Positions 45,152 through 53,724 of a DNA stretch of 64,000 bases are shown piece after piece; positions within the stretch are counted from its first letter, which is position 1; each line of letters starts with the position of its first letter. The stretch covers positions 58,805-122,804 of the forward strand of contig JAFKDC010000017.1 in the NCBI GenBank assembly GCA_017255395.1, written 5' to 3'. The notes below the pieces were generated by a model, which was not told the origin of the DNA, did no database searches, and saw only the letters and a list, made by a program, of their open reading frames with translations. Source of the DNA: Enemella evansiae. Lineage in GTDB: Bacteria > Pseudomonadota > Alphaproteobacteria > Rhodobacterales > Rhodobacteraceae. Position numbers and translations under genes: made by a program.

Positions 45152-45162
45152 GCATAAGATGC
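45152..45162. promoter_or_regulatory. Possible LysR-type operator between chvE and gguR
   Basis: GCAT-AAG-ATGC is a perfect 4+3+4 inverted repeat within CGGATTAGGCATAAGATGC, in the 158-bp divergent gap. LysR regulators commonly bind such sites between divergent genes. Its overlap with the earliest possible gguR ATG favours a start further downstream. Confidence 0.35.
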
Positions 45163-45191
45163 ATACCGATTTCGTCATGTCTGGAAATGTC

Positions 45192-46112
45192 ATGTCCCTG
45201 CTGCGCCGCCTGAAACCCCAGCACCTGCACCTGATGAACCTGATCGCCGAGCGGCGGCAGTTGCAGGTCGCCGCCGAGGCCATGGGCCTGTCGCAGCCCG
45301 CGGCCTCGCGCGCGCTGGCGGAAATGGAACGAGAGCTGGGCGGCGCGCTGTTCTACCGCCACCCGCGCGGGATGGAGGCCACGGAACTGGGCGCAGCCTG
45401 CCTGCGCCATGCCCGCGCAATCCTGTCGGGCTTCGAAAGCCTCGAGATCGAGGTGACCGAGCTTCAGCGCGGCACCGCCGGAGAGGTCCGCGTGGGCACC
45501 GTCACCGGCCCGGCGGTGGGCTGCGTCGTGCCCGCCGTGCAGGCGGTGAAGGCCGAGACGCCGGGCATCCGTGTGACGGTGGACGTGGGGCCCTCGGCGC
45601 AGCTGGTGCGGGGGTTGCAGGAGGGGACGATGGATTTCATCGTCGCGCGCCTGCCGCCGGGGGTCGAGGGGGCGGACTTCGAGCTATACCCGGCACGCAA
45701 CGAGGTGGCGGAGCTGATGGTCCGCCGGTCGCACCCGCTGGCGGGGCAGGGGGCGGTGGCGCTGGCCGACACGCTGCCCTTCGAATGGGTCATCCAGGAA
45801 CGGGGCTCGCCGATCCGGGTGGCGGTCGAGGGCGCCTTCCGGGGGCAGGGCCTGCCGGTGCCGCCCCGGGTCACGAACAGCTCTTCGCTGCTGGTGGCGC
45901 TGGCGATGCTGGCGGGGGACACCAGCGTGATCACCTCGCTGTCGGCGGAGGCGGCAAGCCTTCTGGCGGCGGGCCCGCTGGCGGCGGATCTGGTGACCCT
46001 GCCGCTGGTCGAGCCGATCCTCGTCACACCCTATTTCGTGATCAGCCACCGCTACCGCCAGCACAGCCGCGCCGCCGGGCGGCTGATGCAGGAGACGCTG
46101 GCGCGCCTGTGA
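45192..46112 (+). CDS. gguR: LysR family regulator (GguR type)
   Basis: The 306-residue regulator has an N-terminal helix-turn-helix (LQVAAEAMGLSQPAASRALAEMERELGGALFYRHPRGMEATELG) and a LysR substrate domain to the end. Its position, divergent from chvE, matches GguR, which controls sugar import and sugar-acid use in related alphaproteobacteria; a sugar-acid intermediate is the likely inducer. Three in-frame ATGs (45159, 45177, 45192) compete. The last has GGAA 5-8 bases upstream and avoids an operator-like repeat. The 266 bp after the stop hold nothing I can support. Confidence 0.88.
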   Translation: MSLLRRLKPQHLHLMNLIAERRQLQVAAEAMGLSQPAASRALAEMERELGGALFYRHPRGMEATELGAACLRHARAILSGFESLEIEVTELQRGTAGEVRVGTVTGPAVGCVVPAVQAVKAETPGIRVTVDVGPSAQLVRGLQEGTMDFIVARLPPGVEGADFELYPARNEVAELMVRRSHPLAGQGAVALADTLPFEWVIQERGSPIRVAVEGAFRGQGLPVPPRVTNSSSLLVALAMLAGDTSVITSLSAEAASLLAAGPLAADLVTLPLVEPILVTPYFVISHRYRQHSRAAGRLMQETLARL

Positions 46113-46378
46113 CGCGCCGGGCCGTGGCCGACGACCGTGCCCCCTTGCCGGGCCTTCTGCACGCGGGAACGGCGGAAGCGGCTTGCGAATGCCACCTTCT
46201 TGCCGCGCAGATCGGTCGCGGACAGGACGGGTGGTGCTCCGCGCCTTGAGGCCCCCGGAAGAACCGCCCGGTCCTCGGGCAGACCGTGGCGGCGCGGGTT
46301 TTCGAGCCGCCGGTCAGCGGGGCATCCTCTGGGTGTTGGCGGGCGGGACGCGCGCTGGATGGCCCCCGCCGGGGCGCT

Positions 46379-48265
46379 TCAGAGGGCGGGCACACCCTTG
46401 GTGCGGCGCAACCGCTTTTGCGCGGCGATGCGGAAGGGCGCGTTGGGGGCGCCGTATCCGCCGTAACCCGCGCGCCGTTCGACGATCTCGAAGAAGAACC
46501 CGCCCGCGAAGGTCGGCGTGTAGCACTGGAAGAAGGCGCCGCTGGCATCCTCGTCGTAAAGGACATTGGCGGCCTGCATCTTCTCCAGTAGCCACTCGGG
46601 AAAGTCGAAGCGCGCGGCGAGATCGTCGAAGTAATTCTGGGGGATCGGCAGGGGGCTGAAGCCCCTCGCGCGCAGCAGGTCGAGCGTTGCGAAGATATCG
46701 TCGGTGGCCAGCGCGATATGCTGCACCGGCGCGCCGAAGCTTTCCTCGAGAAAGGCGCCGGCGAGGGTGCGGTAGGTATCCGCGCCGTTCAGCGTGACCC
46801 GCAGCGCCCCGTCCGGCGCCTCGACCACCTGGCTGCGCACCAGCCCGTCCGGGTCGATCACATCGACCATGGGGCTTTTGCGCATGTCCAGCAGGGTTGT
46901 GTAGAACAGCGTCCAACTGAGCATTTCGTCATAGGTCATCGTCTGGGCGATGTGATCGACGCGTTGCAGTCCGGCGCCCGGGACGGCGCCCCCCGCTCCG
47001 GTGAACTCCTGTTCCCAGACGCCGCCAAGCGTGGCGCTGGAATCCATGAAGTGCAGGACCGAACCGGACAGTCCGCGAACTGCCGGGATCGGCACCTCGC
47101 CGGGTCCGATGGGCTGGCTGAAGGGCTGGGAGCCAAGGCGGGCCGCCCGCTCGGCCACCTCGGCGGCACTGTCGACCAGAAGGCCAAGGTCGCAGACCGA
47201 GGTGCCGCGCAGGTTGAAGGCCCGCGCCGCGTGGCCCTCTTCCTCGGCATTGACGACGATGCGGATCTCGCCCTGTTGCCAGAGGGTCACCGCCTTGTTG
47301 CGGTGCTGGCCGACGACCTCGAAGCCAAGGCCGGACAGCAGGGCGCGCAGCTCTTCCGCCTCCTCCCCGCGCGAGGCGAACTCGATGAAGGACACTCCCC
47401 GGGGCGCGACCCGCGCGGGCATCGGCGCAAGGTCGACCTTGGCCTCGGGTTCGGCCCGGCGCACGTCGTCCATCAGCGCCACGATCGAGCGATAGCCGTC
47501 GCGGGCCAGTGTCTTGGTCGGGCCGCCGCGGAACTGGTCGTTGAAGATCTCCAGGCTGATCGGCCCCGTGTAGCCCGCCGCCATGACCGCGCGCATGAAG
47601 CCCTGCACGTCCAGATCGCCCTCGCCGGGCATGTTGCGGAAGTGCCGCGACCAGTACAGCAGGTCCATGTCGATCTTCGGCGCGTCGGCAAGCTGGACGA
47701 AGAAGATGCGGTCGCCGGGAATGCGGCGGATGGTATCCGGGTCGATGCCGCGCGACAGGGTGTGGAAGCTGTCCACGATCAGCCCCACGGCAGGGTGGTC
47801 GGCGCGGCGCACCACCTCCCAGGCGTCGCGGTGGTCGTTGATGTGGCGGCCCCAGGCCAGCGCCTCGAAGCCCACGCGCAGCCCGCGCCTGGCGGCGCGC
47901 TCTCCCAGTTCGGCGAAATCGTCGGCGGCGCGGTCGATGCCGCCGAGGCTTTCGGGATGGCAGGAAGAGCAGACCAGCACGAGGTCGGTGCCCAGTTCCT
48001 GCATCAGGTCGAATTTGCGCTCGGCCCGGTCGAAGGCCTTGGCGCGCAGCCCGCCGGGCAGCCCCTCGAAATCGCGGAACGGCTGGAACAGCGGGATCTC
48101 CAGCCCGTGGTCGCGGATCATCCGCCCGACCTCGCGCGGGCCGGCCTCGTCAGCGATGAAATCCTGCTCGAAGATCTCGATGCCGTCGAATCCCGCCGCG
48201 GCGATGGCCTCGAGCTTCTCGCGCAGGTTGCCAGAGATCGAAACGGTGGCGATGGCGGTTTTCAT
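46379..48265 (-). CDS. quiC: 3-dehydroshikimate dehydratase, QuiC/QsuB type (two-domain)
   Basis: The 628-residue protein has an N-terminal xylose-isomerase-like TIM barrel whose metal-binding residues Glu134 (VGFEALAWG), Asp165 (VDSFH), Gln191 (VQLADAP) and Glu239 (SLEIFND) match the quartet known in QuiC1. It also has a C-terminal 4-hydroxyphenylpyruvate-dioxygenase-like half (RVDHIAQTM, VQHIALATDD, GFFFEIVERR). It converts 3-dehydroshikimate to protocatechuate in quinate/shikimate degradation. No other quinate or protocatechuate genes are in the window. It is convergent with gguR and separated from pqiC by tandem hairpins. Confidence 0.92.
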   Translation of the reverse strand: MKTAIATVSISGNLREKLEAIAAAGFDGIEIFEQDFIADEAGPREVGRMIRDHGLEIPLFQPFRDFEGLPGGLRAKAFDRAERKFDLMQELGTDLVLVCSSCHPESLGGIDRAADDFAELGERAARRGLRVGFEALAWGRHINDHRDAWEVVRRADHPAVGLIVDSFHTLSRGIDPDTIRRIPGDRIFFVQLADAPKIDMDLLYWSRHFRNMPGEGDLDVQGFMRAVMAAGYTGPISLEIFNDQFRGGPTKTLARDGYRSIVALMDDVRRAEPEAKVDLAPMPARVAPRGVSFIEFASRGEEAEELRALLSGLGFEVVGQHRNKAVTLWQQGEIRIVVNAEEEGHAARAFNLRGTSVCDLGLLVDSAAEVAERAARLGSQPFSQPIGPGEVPIPAVRGLSGSVLHFMDSSATLGGVWEQEFTGAGGAVPGAGLQRVDHIAQTMTYDEMLSWTLFYTTLLDMRKSPMVDVIDPDGLVRSQVVEAPDGALRVTLNGADTYRTLAGAFLEESFGAPVQHIALATDDIFATLDLLRARGFSPLPIPQNYFDDLAARFDFPEWLLEKMQAANVLYDEDASGAFFQCYTPTFAGGFFFEIVERRAGYGGYGAPNAPFRIAAQKRLRRTKGVPAL

Positions 48266-48340
48266 GGGAGTCGTCCTGAAAGGCGGGATGTGGGGCCAGC
48301 ATAGGCGGGTGGCGCCGCAAAGGCCAACCGCTGCGGCGGC

Positions 48341-48396
48341 GCCAAAGTCTTCGGCGAAGACTTTGGCTGCGGGCGGGGTCTTCGTCGAAGACCCCG
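48341..48396. terminator. Two tandem perfect hairpins downstream of pqiC
   Basis: GCCAAAGTCTTC (48341-48352) pairs with GAAGACTTTGGC (48356-48367), a 12-bp stem with a 3-base loop. CGGGGTCTTC (48374-48383) pairs with GAAGACCCCG (48387-48396), a 10-bp stem. Both share the GTCTTC/GAAGAC core. There is no T-run. They lie 6 bases beyond the pqiC stop. Confidence 0.6.
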
Positions 48397-48401
48397 TGGG
48401 C

Positions 48402-49016
48402 TCAGCGCGCCATGTCGCGGGCGATGGCCTCGGCGAGGCTTTTCAGCGCGGCGGCCTGCGCGGTGGCGATGGGGCCGGGGCCGGGGCCGGTCAGCGGGAT
48501 CTGAAGATCGAAGTTCCGCGCCTTGTCGGAGAGCGGCGCGGGCCGTTCGATCGGGTCCTTGTCAGGATCGTCCGGCACGATCGGCTCGGGCGTTTCGGAG
48601 CCCAGGAAATACTGGCCCGACAGGCGGAAGGTGCGCTGCCGCGTGGCGATGAAGGTCTCGATCCGGATATCCAGAACGCCGATGGCGGGCTGCGGCAGCG
48701 GCCAGGGATCGGGCGCGACCTTGGCCGAGGTCATGGTGTTCAGGTGCCGGGTGATCGCCAGCGTTGTGGCGCGTTCGGGCTCGTCCGCCCAAAGCCCCTT
48801 GTTCATCATCTGCACCGACCCGTCCTCGGCCTGGAAGGCGATGGCCTCGTCCGCCGCGTAGCTCGGCAGCGAGACGGTGCGCACCACCATCGTCGGCACC
48901 CGGGCGCGGACGCGCAGGTCCGAGGCCGGGGTCTCGACGAGGTACTGCGGCCCGGAGGTTCCGCAGGCGGCCAGTGTAAGGGCGACCATCCCGGCCGCCA
49001 GAGTTTTCATACGCAT
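48402..49016 (-). CDS. pqiC: PqiC-type outer-membrane lipoprotein (ABC-type transport auxiliary)
   Basis: The 204-residue protein has a lipoprotein signal with lipobox LAAC at about residue 18 (MRMKTLAAGMVALTLAACGTSGPQYLVETPASDLRVRARVPTMVVRTVSLPSYA). This fits the DUF330/PqiC family, which forms the outer-membrane end of the PqiABC lipid-transfer system. Its ATG comes one base after the pqiB stop, so the two are coupled. It ends the pqi operon. Confidence 0.9.
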   Translation of the reverse strand: MRMKTLAAGMVALTLAACGTSGPQYLVETPASDLRVRARVPTMVVRTVSLPSYAADEAIAFQAEDGSVQMMNKGLWADEPERATTLAITRHLNTMTSAKVAPDPWPLPQPAIGVLDIRIETFIATRQRTFRLSGQYFLGSETPEPIVPDDPDKDPIERPAPLSDKARNFDLQIPLTGPGPGPIATAQAAALKSLAEAIARDMAR

Positions 49017-49017
49017 G

Positions 49018-50838
49018 TCACCGTCCCAGGAGCAGAGAGTTGGGGTTGCGTTGCAGGGTCCGGGCGAGGGTGCGCATGGCATCCGCCGCCTGGCTGATAT
49101 CCCGCAGCGTCGACAGCGCCCCGGTGATCAGCCGCGAGCCGTCTCCGTAGGCGTCGATCACCGTTTCGGCCCGTCCGACGAGGCCGCTCACACGGGCGGT
49201 GATCTTGGGCAGTTCCAGCGCCGCGCTTTCGACGGCGTCGGCGGCGTCTGCCGCCGAGGTCAGCGCTTGGTTGAGCTTTTCGCTGGCGCCGCCCTCGCGC
49301 AGGTCGCGCACGATCAGCGTGGCCTCGCCCAGGGTTCCGCGCGCTTCGGCGACGGTGGTCTGCAACTCGGTCAGCGTCTTTTTAAGGTCGGGCGAGAGCG
49401 TGCGCAGCTCGGCCAGCGTGGCGTTGACCTCGGCCGGGATCTGCCGCGTGTCGTCCGAGGCGACGAGAGTGTTGGCGTTTTCCACGAGTCCCTGGATCGC
49501 CGCCATGAGTTCCTCGACCGGCAGGTTGTTGATGCGCTCGAAGACGCCCTCGGCGGTGGCGTTCAGGTCGGACATCTCGGCGGTGATGGTCGGCAGGCGC
49601 GGCAGCGAGTCGCCGTCAGAGGCCAGCACCGCGGGCTCTGCGTCGGGCACCTCGACAAGGTTCACCACGAGGTCGCTGGACAGGATGCTCGCGGTCGACA
49701 GCTGCGCCCGCAGGCCCTGCGCGACCATGTCGCTGAGGAAATCCATGCTTTCGGCGGCATTTGTGTCGCTGTCCAGTCCCAGCCGTCCGGGCCGCAGCGA
49801 CAGGGTCGCCTGCATGTAGACCACGCGGCGGTTGCCCTCGGTTTCGGCCACCATGCCGACCGAGCTGACCTCGCCCACCGGCGCGCCGCGAAACCGCACC
49901 AGCGCGCCCTCGCTCAGCCCCGCCACCGAGCCGTCGAAGGTGGCCAGCACCCGCAGCCGCGCCGAGCCCGGGTCCTCCAGCAGGCTGACGCGGGCCTCTT
50001 CGGCATCTGCGTAAAGCGTGTAGCTCTGGCCCGCGCGGGCCATCTCTCCGCCCGCCACCAGCGTGTCGAAGGCGATGCCGCCCTGCAGCAGCGAGGCGAC
50101 CGAGGTGAAGTCGAGCGACACGCCGCCCGCGCCGACAGAGACCGAGATGCCCGAGATATCCCAGAAGCGCGAATTGCGGGTCAGGATCTGGTTGTAGGGC
50201 GCCTCGACGAAGCCGCGGATCACCACGCCGTCGCCGCGCCGGGTTAGTTCGGGGGCCTCGACGGCGCCGACCTTGATCCCTTTGTAGAGGATCGGGGCAC
50301 CGGCAACGATCGAGTTGCCCTCCTTGGCCCGCAGCACGATGGCCGTGCCGGGCCGGGTCCCGTCGGCCAGCGGCTCACGCTCCAGCCCCTGGAACTCCGT
50401 CAGGGCTTCACCGGCCTCGGAATTCCAGCGGCCTTCGATATAGACGCCCGACAGCACGGTGTTCAGCCCGCTGATACCCTGCGTCGTGACTTCGGGCCGG
50501 ACGACCCAGAATTTCGCGTCCGCATCGAGGTAGGGCGCCACGTTCCGGGCCACCCGGACGCCGACCACGACCTGAGAGAGGTCGCTGGAAAAGGCCACGT
50601 CCTCGACCATGCCCACGGTGACGTCGCGGTACTTGAGTTCGGTTTTCGTGGCGATCACGCCGGAGGCGCTTTCAAAGGCGATCTCGATCAGCACCCCGCG
50701 TTCGGCGTAGCTTTGGTAGGCGATGCCCAGCGACACGGCCAGCGCGAGCACCGGCACCAGCCAGACGAAGGACAGCCCCGAAAACCGGCGCTTGCGGGCG
50801 GGTGTGACATGGGGCTCGGCTGGGGTTGGTGCGCTCAA
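49018..50838 (-). CDS. pqiB: PqiB, MCE-domain intermembrane transport protein
   Basis: The 606-residue protein has an N-terminal membrane anchor at about residues 22-43 (LSFVWLVPVLALAVSLGIAYQSY) and several MlaD/MCE domains (ERGVLIEIAFESASGVIATKTELKYRDVTVG, RPGTAIVLRAKEGNSIVAGAPILYKGIKVG, and a third near residue 280). A long C-terminal helical region is expected to form the lipid-conducting needle. A TTG start overlaps the stop of the upstream pqiA gene (TTGA). Confidence 0.93.
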   Translation of the reverse strand: MSAPTPAEPHVTPARKRRFSGLSFVWLVPVLALAVSLGIAYQSYAERGVLIEIAFESASGVIATKTELKYRDVTVGMVEDVAFSSDLSQVVVGVRVARNVAPYLDADAKFWVVRPEVTTQGISGLNTVLSGVYIEGRWNSEAGEALTEFQGLEREPLADGTRPGTAIVLRAKEGNSIVAGAPILYKGIKVGAVEAPELTRRGDGVVIRGFVEAPYNQILTRNSRFWDISGISVSVGAGGVSLDFTSVASLLQGGIAFDTLVAGGEMARAGQSYTLYADAEEARVSLLEDPGSARLRVLATFDGSVAGLSEGALVRFRGAPVGEVSSVGMVAETEGNRRVVYMQATLSLRPGRLGLDSDTNAAESMDFLSDMVAQGLRAQLSTASILSSDLVVNLVEVPDAEPAVLASDGDSLPRLPTITAEMSDLNATAEGVFERINNLPVEELMAAIQGLVENANTLVASDDTRQIPAEVNATLAELRTLSPDLKKTLTELQTTVAEARGTLGEATLIVRDLREGGASEKLNQALTSAADAADAVESAALELPKITARVSGLVGRAETVIDAYGDGSRLITGALSTLRDISQAADAMRTLARTLQRNPNSLLLGR

Positions 50839-51470
50839 GGATGCTCTTCTTTCTCGTCTTCGTCCCAGATCAGCCGCGGGTCCAGAGCCTGGGCCGACAG
50901 CATCGTGAAGGCAACCGAAAGGGCAAAACTGACCGCGGCGATACCGGGGTTAATGATAGCGACGGACCCAAGCTGGACAAGGGCCGACAGGATGGCCACG
51001 ACGAAGACGTCGATCATCGACCAGCGGCCGATGAACTCGACCACCTCGTAAAGGCGGTGCCGCTGGTGCTTGTTCAGCAGGGTCGAGGGCGTCAGGTCCA
51101 GCGCCAGGTAGCCGATGGCGATGAACTTGCCAACGGGGATCAGGACCGAGGCGATGAAGACGATGGCCGCCACCGCGTAAGAGCCGTGGTGCACAAGCTC
51201 GATGGCGCCGCCGACGATGGTGCTTTCGGACTGGTCCAGCAGGGTGGAGGTGCGCAGCATCGGATAGATGTTGGCCGGGATATAGACCACGACGCCCGCC
51301 ACCAGCCAGGCCCAGACCGCCTGCATGGACTTGCGCCCGGCGGGGTTCAGCGGCGCGCCGCAGCGCGTGCAGGCCCCATCCGAGGGGCGGTGGACCCGGC
51401 CACAGCGCGTGCAGGCGACAAGGCCCGCCTGCCGCGCCGTGATCAGCTCGGCTGTTCCAGCGTTTTCCAT
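50835..51470 (-). CDS. pqiA: PqiA-type membrane protein, second half-gene
   Basis: The 211-residue protein has an N-terminal zinc-ribbon-like CTRCGRVHRPSDGACTRCG (CxxC...CxxC) and four membrane segments beginning at QAVWAWLVAGVVVYIPANIYPML. It corresponds to one of the two PqiA domains that are fused in E. coli. It overlaps the preceding pqiA-type gene by 28 bases and pqiB by 4. A GTG at 51485 is an alternative start. Inner-membrane partner of PqiB. Confidence 0.88.
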   Translation of the reverse strand: MENAGTAELITARQAGLVACTRCGRVHRPSDGACTRCGAPLNPAGRKSMQAVWAWLVAGVVVYIPANIYPMLRTSTLLDQSESTIVGGAIELVHHGSYAVAAIVFIASVLIPVGKFIAIGYLALDLTPSTLLNKHQRHRLYEVVEFIGRWSMIDVFVVAILSALVQLGSVAIINPGIAAVSFALSVAFTMLSAQALDPRLIWDEDEKEEHP

Positions 51471-52078
51471 ATCGTGTACCGGCACATGGCGTTGTCCTGA
51501 AGGACGGTGACAAGGACGAGGATGGCGAAGGCCCAGAAGGCCGGGCCAAGGCTGACGGTGGCGAGGCCCGCGACCTTCACCAATGCGACGGCGACCCCGA
51601 GGATGAAGATTTCTGCCATGGACCAGGGCCGCAGGCGCTCGGACAGGCGGAAGGCCCGCGTGGCCCCGGCGAAGGGCGGGCGCCCGGCCACCAGCGGCCC
51701 GATGGTGTAGATGATCGCGAACAGCCGCGCGGTGGGGATCAGCACGATCAGCAGCGCCACCGCGAAGGACAGGGGCACCATCAGCCCGGTCGAGAAGGCC
51801 AGCACCGCGTCCAGCACCGAGGCACGATTGTGCAGGCCCGCGGCATCCAGTTCGATAAAGGGGAAGAAGACCGCGCCCACCATCAGGATGACCGAGGTGA
51901 TGGCCAGCGCCAGCACGCGGGCAAAGGCGCCCTCGCGCGGGGCCGCCAGCACATGGCCGCAGCGGCGGCAGCGGGCGACATGGCCCACCGGCACCTCCGG
52001 CTCTGCGTGCAGCGTATCGCAGACCGGGCAGGCCAGCATGGGCCCCTCGGCAAGCGGCGCCTGCGGGTGGTCACTCAT
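51443..52078 (-). CDS. pqiA: PqiA-type membrane protein, first half-gene
   Basis: The 211-residue protein has CPVCDTLHAEPEVPVGHVARCRRCG at residues 17-41, a CxxC...CxxC zinc-binding-like motif. Four membrane segments follow from ALAITSVILMVGAVFFPFIEL onwards. It is the first gene of the pqiA-pqiA-pqiB-pqiC operon, whose homologue moves lipids between membranes. GGGGGAAGAG precedes the ATG. The 245 bp upstream, to the alcohol dehydrogenase stop, hold three palindromes. Confidence 0.88.
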   Translation of the reverse strand: MSDHPQAPLAEGPMLACPVCDTLHAEPEVPVGHVARCRRCGHVLAAPREGAFARVLALAITSVILMVGAVFFPFIELDAAGLHNRASVLDAVLAFSTGLMVPLSFAVALLIVLIPTARLFAIIYTIGPLVAGRPPFAGATRAFRLSERLRPWSMAEIFILGVAVALVKVAGLATVSLGPAFWAFAILVLVTVLQDNAMCRYTIWKTLEQPS

Positions 52079-52251
52079 CACTCTTCCCCCTCGGATCGCG
52101 ACGCACTGGCAGGCTGCCGCGTATCCCTGTGGCGGGAATCATAGGGAGCGGGGGGCCATTGTCCACAGCCTGCGGGGGCAAGGGCGCGATCGCCCCTGCG
52201 TGTGCGTCTTCGATACCGCAGCCCCGGCGCGCCGGTCCGGGGCTGGCGGTG

Positions 52252-52316
52252 CAAGCCGGTTCGAACCGGCTTGAAACGGCCTTTGAAGGCCGTTCCCCAC
52301 CGCCCCGGGCGGGGCG
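52252..52316 (-). terminator. Cluster of three palindromes downstream of the alcohol dehydrogenase
   Basis: CAAGCCGGTTCGAACCGGCT extended by TG is a perfect 22-bp palindrome (52252-52273). AACGGCCTT/AAGGCCGTT (52275-52294) is a 9-bp stem, and CGCCCCG/CGGGGCG (52301-52316) a 7-bp stem. They lie just past the stop at 52324 and probably end that transcript, though a T-run is lacking. Confidence 0.5.
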
Positions 52317-52323
52317 CGGCGCC

Positions 52324-53469
52324 TCAGAGCGCGGCGCGGAAGAGGCCCTCGAGGTTCTCGGCCGTCAGCGCCACCGGATTGCCGCCGCAGGACGGATCCT
52401 TCAGCGCGCCCGCCACCAGCGCCGGGATGGCGTCCTCGGTCACGCCCATGTCCGACAGGCGGCGCGGGATGCCCAGCGTGTCGTTCAGCCCCTGAACGAA
52501 GGTCTGGAAGCCCGCGAAACCGCCCGAGATGCCAAGGTAGCCCGCCGCCATGTCGAAGCGGTCCTTGATGGCCTCGGCGTTCATGGCCAGCACGGCGGGC
52601 ATGCAGACCGCGTTTGTGGTGCCGTGGTGGGTGTTGAAATGCGCGCCGATGGGGTGGCTCATGGCATGGATCGCGCCCAGGCCCTTCTGGAAGGCGGTGG
52701 CACCCATCATCGCCGCCGACATCATCTGCGCGCGCGCCTCGATATCGGTGCCGTCGGCGTAGGCGCGGGGCAGGTAGTCCTTGACCAGCCGCATCCCCTC
52801 CAGCGCGATGCCCTGGCTCATGGGGTGGTAATGCGGGCTGCTGAAGGCCTCGACGCAATGCGCGAAGGCGTCGAGCCCGGTGCCGGCGGTGATCGCCCTG
52901 GGCATCCCCACGGTCAACTCGGGGTCGCAGATCACCACGGCGGGCAGCACCTTGGGGTGGAAGATGATCTTCTTCTCATGCGTCTCGGAGTTGGTGATGA
53001 CGCTGGCGCGCCCCACCTCGGAGCCGGTCCCGGCGGTGGTCGGCACCGCCACGATGGGCGCAATCACAGAGGCATCGGCGCGGGTCCACCAGTCGCCGAT
53101 ATCCTCGAAGTCCCAGACCGGGCGCGTCTGGCCCGCCATGAAGGCGACCATCTTGCCCAGATCCAGCCCCGAGCCGCCGCCGAAGGCGATCACCCCGTCA
53201 TGTTCGCCGTCCCGGTAGGCGGCGACACCGGCGGCAAGGTTGATCTCGTTCGGGTTCGGATCGACGTCGGCGAAAAGCGCGCGGCCCAGCCCGGCGGCTT
53301 CGAGGATGTCCAGCGTCGCATCGGTGATCGGCAGATCGGCCAGCCCCTTGTCGGTGACCAGCAGGGGGCGCGTCATGCCAGCCTGCGCGCAGGCGGCGGG
53401 CAGTTCCGCGATGCGGCCTGCGCCGAATTTGATGGCGGTGGGGTAGGACCAGTTTCCGGTGAGGCTCAT
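52324..53469 (-). CDS. Iron-containing alcohol dehydrogenase
   Basis: The 381-residue group III dehydrogenase has the NAD-binding GGGSGLDLGK at residues 97-106. The metal ligands inferred by alignment to the FucO pattern are Asp200 and His204 (GTGLDAFAHCVEAFSS), His268 (AIHAMSHPIGA) and His282 (NTHHG). It interconverts a primary alcohol and an aldehyde with NAD(P). It is the last gene of the ligase/ALDH/ADH set, 255 bp after the aldehyde dehydrogenase; that gap holds no other gene. The substrate is inferred to be a gamma-glutamyl amino alcohol. Confidence 0.92.
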   Translation of the reverse strand: MSLTGNWSYPTAIKFGAGRIAELPAACAQAGMTRPLLVTDKGLADLPITDATLDILEAAGLGRALFADVDPNPNEINLAAGVAAYRDGEHDGVIAFGGGSGLDLGKMVAFMAGQTRPVWDFEDIGDWWTRADASVIAPIVAVPTTAGTGSEVGRASVITNSETHEKKIIFHPKVLPAVVICDPELTVGMPRAITAGTGLDAFAHCVEAFSSPHYHPMSQGIALEGMRLVKDYLPRAYADGTDIEARAQMMSAAMMGATAFQKGLGAIHAMSHPIGAHFNTHHGTTNAVCMPAVLAMNAEAIKDRFDMAAGYLGISGGFAGFQTFVQGLNDTLGIPRRLSDMGVTEDAIPALVAGALKDPSCGGNPVALTAENLEGLFRAAL

Positions 53470-53724
53470 GTCGGGGCTCTTTGTCTGTGTTGGGCGCCGG
53501 ACCCGTCGCGGGGGCGGCCTGTCTGGTGGAGGGTGTGACCCGCCCGGCGAAGGGGCGGGGGCTGGTCGGTCTGGCTGGCCCTGAAGCTGAGGGGCAGGGT
53601 GCCGTCTTGCGCGCGTGGCGGGCCCCCCGGTCGGGGAACAGGCCCTTGGCGCTGGTGGACCGCGCCGATTGTGCGGCGCGGATCGCGTGTTCGCACCCGG
53701 CCCGCGCGGGGCCGGGCCATGCCG

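Noticed and set aside
46113..46378. Short plus-strand frames after gguR
   Set aside because: Arg/Gly-rich out-of-frame translations with no start support.
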